64,000 nucleotides of DNA from Chrysemys picta bellii (Eukaryota; Chordata; Testudines; Emydidae). The DNA is taken from contig NC_088799.1 in assembly GCF_011386835.1 (NCBI RefSeq), forward strand, positions 77,147,302 to 77,211,301, written 5' to 3'. Made by a program: the position numbers and the translations under genes. This document shows positions 57,893 to 64,000 of this stretch, piece by piece (the stretch's first letter is position 1; each line of letters opens with the position of its first letter). Below the pieces are notes generated by a model. The model did not search any database and was not told where the DNA came from. It saw only the letters and a list, made by a program, of their open reading frames with translations.

Positions 57893-58005
57893 GAGTGTGT
57901 CATTTACACCATTGCAATTGAGTGCAAGGTAGGTGTAAAACTCTCTCATTCTAATCTGGTAGCATTTTACGCCCACTCTGCAACTGCTGTGAATAACTAC
58001 ACAAA

Positions 58006-58276
58006 GGGCTGGTCTACACGGCGGGGGGGGAGGTCGATGTAAGATACGCAACTTCAGCTGGGGAATAGCATAGCTGAAGTCGACGTATCTTATTTCGACT
58101 TACCTCAGGTCCTCACAGCGCGGGATCGATGGCCGCGGCTTCCCCGTCGACTCCGCTACCGCCGCTCGCCCTGGTGGAGTTCCGGAGTCAACGGTAGTGC
58201 GTTCGGGGATCGATATATTGCGTCTAGACAAGATGCGATATATCAATCCCCGATAGATCGATTACTTGGACGTACC
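58006..58276. mobile_element. PIF/Harbinger-type MITE, right end worn
   Basis: Left gggctggtctacacggcggg; interior ttcagctggggaatagcata and tagctgaagtcgacgtatct match the MITE at 36171-36434. The right end ggacgtaccca is a worn inverted copy. Confidence 0.7.
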
Positions 58277-58499
58277 CACAAAAGGGCAACACAATAGTGA
58301 CTTGGGCCTAGAGTAATAAAGACGATGGTTTGGCGGGCTCAGAAAAAGAGATGTAGAAGGAAACACAGAAAGAGTGAGTGGTCATTCAGAAAGCCAGAGG
58401 CACCTCACCCCCTTTGCTACTACTTTAGGGACTACTCTTAGCACCATAACTTTGCCCATGATCAAGCTCTTGCCTGAGGGAAGCTAACCCCATCACCGT

Positions 58500-59460
58500 A
58501 ACAATTATATGGCACCTGAAAGGCGGTCATGACTCTCTCCCCGTCCGTCAGGGAGGAGACCACGCCCCCTCGCTACAACACCTCTGGAGCAACTCAGTTA
58601 GTAGGCCCAAGCCTGCAGTCCAGGCCAGGCAGCAATTGGGTCTGTGAGCCCCAGCCCTCGACCAGGGCGGGGCAGCCAACAATTAAGGGCTCTGGCCTGC
58701 AGTCAGGCTGAGCAACAATGAGTCTATAGGCCCAGGGCCCTCAATCAGGACAGGGCAGCAAATAGTTAATGGCTCTGGCCCGCAGTCAGGCAGAGCAACA
58801 CAGCAGTCTAGGGGGATGAGCTTTCTGGTGGGTCAGACAGCAAAACCGTCTGGTGTGGACCACAGACCAATGCAGGCCTCTTGGCATAAAGGTGGAGAGG
58901 CTGCCACCCCCAGGGGTGGGGAGGTAGGCGGATGCAGGCCCACCTGATTCCACTGCATCCCAGCCCAGGTCCCTAATAGCGGCGGAGTGGTCTGCCACTG
59001 GGTCAGCAGGAAATCCGGCCGCAACATGCTGGGCGGCTTGCAGTCAGTAACACAGCCGAACCGTATTCAGCTTCCCTGGGCTCCTTCCTACACTCCCAGT
59101 CAGGGGGTACCTGCATTCCGGGGTCATCGTTCATCTCGCTGGGGTAAATGGCTAGTGGCAGCCCAACAGCTCCTCGGTGTCCCCAGTGCCTGGCAGCTCC
59201 AGCAGTCCCTCTAGTCTCTGGCACTGTAGTGGCCTCCATCAAGTCTGAGCTCCAGCAACAGAGGGGAGACATCCTGTTCCTCTGGCAACTCTGCCCCAAC
59301 TGAGCTGGAGGGCCTGACTTTTATATTTCCAGTTCCTGTCCCACCCCTCTGCTTCCGGCAGGGTGGTCATGGGTGTCCCGGCTCTGCTCACCAGAGGGCG
59401 ATCGCGGCTCTCTCCCCCCCCATCAGGGAGGGAGACCACACCCCCTCATTACACACCTTT
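58500..59460. repeat. LTR-like repeat with ~50-bp similar ends
   Basis: ctctctccccgtccgtcagg..gaccacgccccctcgctaca (58533-58577) and ctctctccccccccatcagg..gaccacaccccctcattaca (59410-59453) are near-copies about 880 bp apart. Between them are gctctggcctgcagtcaggc-type units (58620-58800). It is possibly an LTR in minus orientation with a partial second copy; boundaries are uncertain. Confidence 0.4.
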
Positions 59461-61470
59461 TACCTGAGGTTTTCAAAGTGCACCTCCAGTACTACTAAGT
59501 CTCTCCACACCACTGAGAGGCAGGTAATTTTAGATCCATTGTATAGGAGGCTATAAACTGAGGTGCAAAGAGGTTAAATAAATAAACTGTCCAGGGTTGT
59601 AGAGTGTCATTTGCAAATTTGGCAATGAAAAGCAGAAATGCTAGATTCCAGTCCTCTGCTCTAACCACTAGACAATAATAGCACAGGATATTAGGTAATC
59701 ATACTGTTGCACAAAATAAAAAAGTTTTCAAAGTGGGATTTCAAGGTTCTTTGCAGAGAAAGTCAAAGATTGCATTAGCCCAGCTTGCATTAGTAGCAGC
59801 TTTACATAATGAGTGAACTTCCACATTCCAGAGGAAACACTGGTAAATCCCCTAAAGCAAAACAGAACAGGCAGAAAGAATTGCCATACTTCTGTAACCA
59901 GTGTTAGGACCTCACCATCCACCCTCTGAGAGCAGTGAACTACCACATCTTCCGAGCACTCATACTCAAACTAGTTTAATTGTTAATAATTTTCCTGGGA
60001 TCAATATAATAATTTATAAAGCAGATACAATAGGTAAAAACAAAGCACCGAATGAATACCAATCAAGGAATTTCAATTGCATACAGCGACTTGAAGCTTA
60101 CAAAATCTATTCAGAACATGTAACATTATGGAAACAATAGGACATGAAGATCTTTTGGACACAGGCCCTTGTTGGTGTTGGAACCAGAGCAGCCACTATG
60201 GGCCTGATTTTTAAGGGTATGTAGGTGCTGAAAGCTGCAGATAGGCACTGCGTGGGATTTCCAAAAGTGCCTTAGCACCTAACATCCTCCACGGGTCAGG
60301 TCACAGTGTCCTAGAAATGTTTCTGGATGGGCTTTGGCATGAGGACTGGACGACAAGTGGAAAAATTCTCTCCTACATTTCCCATTGGGTTTCAGATTTT
60401 CTGGCCTGTGCATAATTGCCAGTCAGGAAATACTATGCTTTCCCCCACTAAAAATATTCTGCTGTGAGGATGCACTTCCTAAGCACGGAGGTGAGTTTTC
60501 AGTTGAAAATTTGGATTAAATGTAGTTTAACACATACTGAGGAAAAAACAGTACAGATAATCCTTTGCCACATGTCAAAATGCATAGAATCAAAGTGGAA
60601 CATGTGATGGGTTAGATCACAGAAATCCCCTTGGGAGCTGCCACCTGATGTTCCAAGACTACTTCTGCCCCTGCTTTCCTGCCCTGGCAGCTTAGGACTT
60701 CAGTGCCCTGCCTGGTTTGAGCCAGACTCGCTAGCCTGCTGCAAACCCAGACCCCAGGACTGAACCACATCCACTAACAGCTATAGGCTTGACTGAAAGC
60801 AGCTTACAGACATGTTCTTATCTTTAACACTCAGGTGCCCAATTCCCAGTGGAGTCTAAACCCAAATAAATCCGTTTTACCCTGTATAAAGCTTATACAG
60901 TGTAAACTCATAAATTGTTTGCCCTCTATAAAACTGATAGAGAGAAATGCACAGCTGTTTGCCCCCCCTCCCCCAAGTATTAATACATACTCTGAGTTAA
61001 TTAATAAGTAAAAAGTGATTTTATTAAATACAGAAAGTAGGATTTAAGTGATTCCAAATAGTAACAGACAGACCAAAGAGAATTACCAAGTAAAATAAAA
61101 TAAAACATGCAAATTTAAGTCTAATACAGTAATACAACTGAGTACAGATAAAAACCTCACCAGTAAGCTTCCTTTTACAGACTAGTCTCCTTCTAGTCTG
61201 GGTCTAGCAATCACTCACACCCCCTGTGGTTATTGTCCTTTGTTCCAGTTTCTTTCAGATATCCTTGGGGTGGAGAGGCTCTCTCTTTAGCCAGCTCAAG
61301 ACCACTTGGAGGGGTCTCCCATGGGCTTAAATAGACTCTCTCTTGTGGGTGGAGACCCCCTCCTCTCTTCTATGCAAAGTCCAGCTCCAAGATGGAGTTT
61401 TGGGGTCACCTGGGCAAGTCACATGTCCATGCATGACTCACAGTCTTTACAGGCAGAAGCCATTGGCCAC

Positions 61471-61482
61471 ATGGTATCTTGT
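61471..61482. repeat. 12-bp target duplication, left
   Basis: ATGGTATCTTGT, repeated exactly at 62618-62629. Confidence 0.9.
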
Positions 61483-61567
61483 TTCAGAGTAGCAGCCGTG
61501 TTAGTCTGTATCCGCAAAAAGAAGAACAGGAGGACTTGTGGCACCTTAGAGACTAACAAATTTATTA

Positions 61568-61605
61568 GAGCATAAGCTTTCGTGGACTACAGCCCACTTC
61601 TTCGG
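61568..61605 (-). ncRNA. Hammerhead-like motif, left arm of Penelope dimer
   Basis: Mirror of the motif at 62528-62565: CCGAAGA, stem II GTGGG..TCCAC, GAAA, GC-TTAT-GC, T, C on the minus strand. The second base of the CUGA box is C instead of U, so cleavage is unlikely in this copy. Confidence 0.45.
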
Positions 61606-61800
61606 ATGCATATAGAATGGAACATATATTGAGGAGATATATATACACACATACAGAGAGCATAAACAGGTGGGAGTTGTCTTACCACCTCTGAGAGGCC
61701 AATTAATTAAGAGAAAAAAAACTTTTGAAGTGATAATCAAGCTAGCCCAGTACAGACAGTTAGATAACAAGTGTGAGAATACTTACAAGGGGAGATAGAT

Positions 61801-62112
61801 TCAATGTTTGTAATGGCTCAGCCATTCCCAGTCCTTATTCAAACCGGAGTTGATTGTGTCTAGTTTGCATATCAATTCTAGCTCAGCAGTTTCTCGTTGG
61901 AGTCTGTTTTTGAAGTTTTTCTGTTGTAATATAGCCACCCGCAGGTCTGTCACTGAATGACCAGACAGGTTAAAGTGTTCTCTCACTGGTTTTTGAGTAT
62001 TTTGATTCCTGATGTCAGATTTGTGTCCATTGATTCTTTTGCGTAGAGACTGTCCGGTTTGGCCAATGTACATGGCAGAGGGGCATTGCTGGCACATGAT
62101 GGCATATATCAC
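61801..62112 (-). pseudogene. Penelope GIY-YIG endonuclease fragment
   Basis: A 103-codon frame with the GIY-YIG nuclease signature of Penelope-like elements. The upstream codons (still open beyond the first Met) read SFTCTSTNVIYAIMCQQCPS, giving the first Tyr and the CxxC; then AMYIGQTGQSLRKRINGHKS provides the YIG, the catalytic Arg (RKRINGH) and His. PVREHFNLSGH continues, followed by a coiled tail with ETAELELICKLDTINSGLNK. The terminal HYKH-stop matches the end of the polyprotein. The reverse transcriptase part is absent because the copy is 5'-truncated. The enzyme normally nicks target DNA for insertion. The right arm encodes the same 61 C-terminal residues in mirror image. Confidence 0.88.
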
Positions 62113-62146
62113 ATTGGTAGATGTGCAGGTGAACGAGCCCCTGATG

Positions 62147-62332
62147 GTGAGAGAACACTTTAACCTGTCTGGTCATTCAGTGACAGACCTGCGGGTGGCT
62201 ATATTACAACAGAAAAACTTCAAAAACAGACTCCAACGAGAAACTGCTGAGCTAGAATTGATATGCAAACTAGACACAATCAACTCCGGTTTGAATAAGG
62301 ACTGGGAATGGCTGAGCCATTACAAACATTGA
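62147..62332 (+). pseudogene. Mirror copy of the Penelope GIY-YIG C-terminus
   Basis: Starting at VREHFNLSGH this frame repeats the last ~61 residues of the minus-strand copy at 61801-61986, ending in the same HYKH-stop. Codons upstream of 62147 belong to the spacer read backwards and are meaningless, so the apparent start at 62012 is false. Confidence 0.85.
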
Positions 62333-62527
62333 ATCTATCTCCCCTTGTAAGTATTCTCACACTTGTTATCTAACTGTCTGTACTGGGCTAGCTTGATTAT
62401 CACTTCAAAAGTTTTTTTTCTCTTAATTAATTGGCCTCTCAGAGGTGGTAAGACAACTCCCACCTGTTTATGCTCTCTGTATGTGTGTATATATATCTCC
62501 TCAATATATGTTCCATTCTATATGCAT

Positions 62528-62565
62528 CCGAAGAAGTGGGCTGTAGTCCACGAAAGCTTATGCTC
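62528..62565 (+). ncRNA. Hammerhead-like motif, right arm of Penelope dimer
   Basis: CCGAAGA (62528-62534), one extra A, stem II GTGGG-CTGTAG-TCCAC (62536-62551, five pairs including one G-U), GAAA (62552-62555), stem III GC-TTAT-GC (62556-62563), T, then C at 62565. The architecture fits a minimal Penelope hammerhead; the CCGA instead of CTGA is a core defect. Confidence 0.5.
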
Positions 62566-62617
62566 TAATAAATTTGTTAGTCTCTAAGGTGCCACAAGTC
62601 CTCCTGTTCTTCTTTTT

Positions 62618-62629
62618 ATGGTATCTTGT
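62618..62629. repeat. 12-bp target duplication, right
   Basis: ATGGTATCTTGT, identical to 61471-61482. Confidence 0.9.
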
Positions 62630-63723
62630 ATGTCTCCAGGAAGACTTCTTATGTGGATTGGATCATTCCAAGATGCATTGTTCCTTAAGTGCTTCTTGAT
62701 TGGGCACTAAACTTTCCGAATTCCTTTCTAAAGAAGCTGATCAAATGCCTCACAAAGTTTACTTAGAAATCAAGCAAGTATACAGCCAATATTCTTAACT
62801 TCAAGTTCAAAAATGATATATGTGTACAAATAGGATGAATAGATATAGTAGACCATAACCTTTACAGAGATATGTTATATGGCACAGGTATCATAAAACA
62901 TATTCCAGTTATGTCATATTCCCATAAAGCATTATGGGGTACAGCGTCACAGAACATACACTCCACAATCATTAGAAGTAAGAATATGCATTTATACAGC
63001 CCCTTGCTTACATTACTAAAATATGCAATGTGAAAAGAAGCAAAATAGATTAGCAGAAAAAAATATTTTCCCCTTGAGTATAGTAACTCCCAGATTAGCT
63101 ACTCTTCTTCTACCTGATTCCTTGAATAATTATCAGAGTAGGCAGGCATATGCAGATTTCTCAGTCTGTTACAGCTCAATGCATTTAGTGGATGCTTCTG
63201 CTCCCATTAACATCAGTGTTAAAATTCCTATCGACTTCAGTGCGCAGAAGCAGGACCACAGAGCTTTATTTATCCTTTAGGGTGGGTTTCTCCATAGGTT
63301 TCTCCCTTTGCATTTCTGAAGGTCAAATTCTAATTTCATTTGTGCTTGAAGTCAATGAGCTTGTTCTGAATTTATAAAGATGTAAAAGATCAGAATCTGG
63401 CCCCTAGTCTTCATATACCCAGTGTCCCTGAGCTAGAACTGTATCCAATTAATTTCTTTTAAGTCCTTGGTTTGAACTATAACTACACAGGTAAAAGGCT
63501 AGATCATGGCTGCACAAATGGCACGGGACAGCCCTTCATAAGGTTGACTGCAGACGTGGATGACTTTCCCACTACTCCTATCTCTGCACCTGTACCTAAC
63601 AATTTCCCAGAATACATTTGGACTTTGCAAGAATTTAATTATACCTCTCACTCTCACCAGACCCCGATGTGATTTAACTATTCATGTTGAGAAAGTGATT
63701 GTGAGGGTATGTGAATTTAGGGA

Positions 63724-63784
63724 CAATGTACAGGAAGAGCAATGTTAGAATGATATGAAAGCAATGTACAGGAAGAGCAATGTC
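63724..63784. repeat. Short direct repeat (39-bp period)
   Basis: caatgtacaggaagagcaat occurs at 63724 and 63763. Confidence 0.9.
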
Positions 63785-63924
63785 CTCTTCTGTTAGGCGC
63801 TAAGAAGCTAGGGGCCTGATCCTACATTCCTTGTGCTCCCTGAACTCCAAATAGAGTCAGTGGGAGTTTTGAGTAGGCAAGGAGTGCTTGACTAGGCCCT
63901 TGATGTGTATGAGTCTTCTTGTTG

Positions 63925-63961
<37 letters not shown>

Positions 63962-63972
63962 TAGATAGATAT
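63925..63972. repeat. (AT)n microsatellite followed by (GATA)n
   Basis: About 16 AT/TA units, then tagatagatagata. Confidence 0.95.
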
Positions 63973-64000
63973 GATTCCATATATAATATAATTCCAGGAG

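Larger units (their letters stand above)
57261..60597. other. Intergenic repeat-rich sequence
   Basis: Holds three Harbinger-type MITEs (57345-57562, 57636-57892, 58006-58276), a tandemly structured repeat (58500-59460), a MIR-like remnant (59495-59680) and a possible palindromic repeat at 60197-60285 (gggcctgatttttaaggg). No gene was recognised. Confidence 0.5.
61483..62617. mobile_element. Penelope-like element inserted as a head-to-head inverted dimer
   Basis: The left arm (61516-61986) and right arm (62147-62617) are essentially identical reverse complements of about 470 bp. They surround a 160-bp unique spacer (61987-62146) that continues the left arm's coding frame. The left arm alone has an extra 33-bp outer end (cagagtagcagccgtgttag…). 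One exact 12-bp duplication flanks the whole unit. The arms encode the same C-terminal GIY-YIG endonuclease segment, which assigns the unit to Penelope-like retroelements. No reverse transcriptase is present. Confidence 0.9.
60603..62951. mobile_element. Solo LTR split by a Penelope-like dimer
   Basis: Begins TGTGATGGGTTAG and ends CAGCGTCACA (TGTGA/TCACA), flanked by a 5-bp duplication GAACA (60598-60602, 62952-62956). I recognise the text as a common turtle LTR. A minus-strand AATAAA (about 61023) hints at minus orientation, but this is not decisive. Without the nested Penelope it is about 1.2 kb. Confidence 0.85.
62957..64000. other. Intergenic sequence, right edge
   Basis: Contains MITE-like remnants (about 63330-63405 and 63806-63902, with gggcctgatcctacattcc), a 39-bp partial duplication and an AT microsatellite. 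No gene was recognised. Confidence 0.45.

Noticed and set aside
62012..62146. N-terminal part of the plus-strand ORF 62012-62332
   Set aside because: It is the Penelope spacer read on the wrong strand, fused by chance to the mirrored GIY-YIG end.

Overview
This window looks like nuclear DNA of a vertebrate, most likely a cryptodiran turtle. The evidence is a tRNA-derived SINE of the turtle (Cry) type next to a CR1 LINE 3' end, a long CR1 LINE, many palindromic MITEs, Penelope-like fragments, PIF/Harbinger and hAT elements, and large solo LTRs. Host coding sequence is sparse and split by introns. No bacterial features, rRNA genes, genuine tRNA genes or CRISPR arrays were seen.

The one host gene is on the minus strand from about 28.7 kb down to 5.2 kb and runs off the left edge. 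It is a plasma-membrane Na+/H+ exchanger of the SLC9A1/2/4 subgroup, closest to NHE2 (SLC9A2) but with some NHE4-like stretches. Five coding exons were placed (28433-28712, 25739-26202, 22772-23022, 11296-11513, 5184-5380). All use GT/AG splice sites and keep one reading phase, giving about 470 residues: the N-terminus and most of the transporter domain. The remaining transporter segments and the cytoplasmic tail must lie left of position 1.

The introns hold a 3-kb decayed CR1 LINE (588-3643), a gypsy-like solo LTR (15137-18318), and inside that LTR a mariner-like element filled with G-rich minisatellite. That minisatellite is interrupted by a 1.3-kb insert carrying an unrecognised AT-rich 201-codon ORF (16951-17556). 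A CR1 3' end, a turtle SINE and a small Penelope inverted dimer follow (22459-22687). Exon 1 lies between two copies of a ~150-bp direct repeat.

Upstream of the gene (29-64 kb) is intergenic repeat DNA. Its centrepiece is a nested set of insertions: a hAT transposon (42488-57252, 8-bp target duplication) is split by a gammaretrovirus-like endogenous provirus on the minus strand (43893-56971, 4-bp duplication ATTA). The provirus is itself hit by a solo LTR exactly at the leader/5' LTR junction (50550-51927, duplication TGTC) and by a two-gene PIF/Harbinger element inside the 5' LTR (52454-56908, duplication TTA). All coding parts seen there are broken or truncated.

The right end carries another solo LTR (60603-62951, duplication GAACA) hit by a Penelope-like element inserted as a head-to-head inverted dimer (61483-62617) between 12-bp target duplications. 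It retains a GIY-YIG endonuclease segment and hammerhead-ribozyme-like cores. The two Penelope dimers share the same asymmetric architecture and are, to me, the most interesting structures here, together with the orphan ORF at 17 kb. All family names rest on motif recognition by eye; no database search was run.
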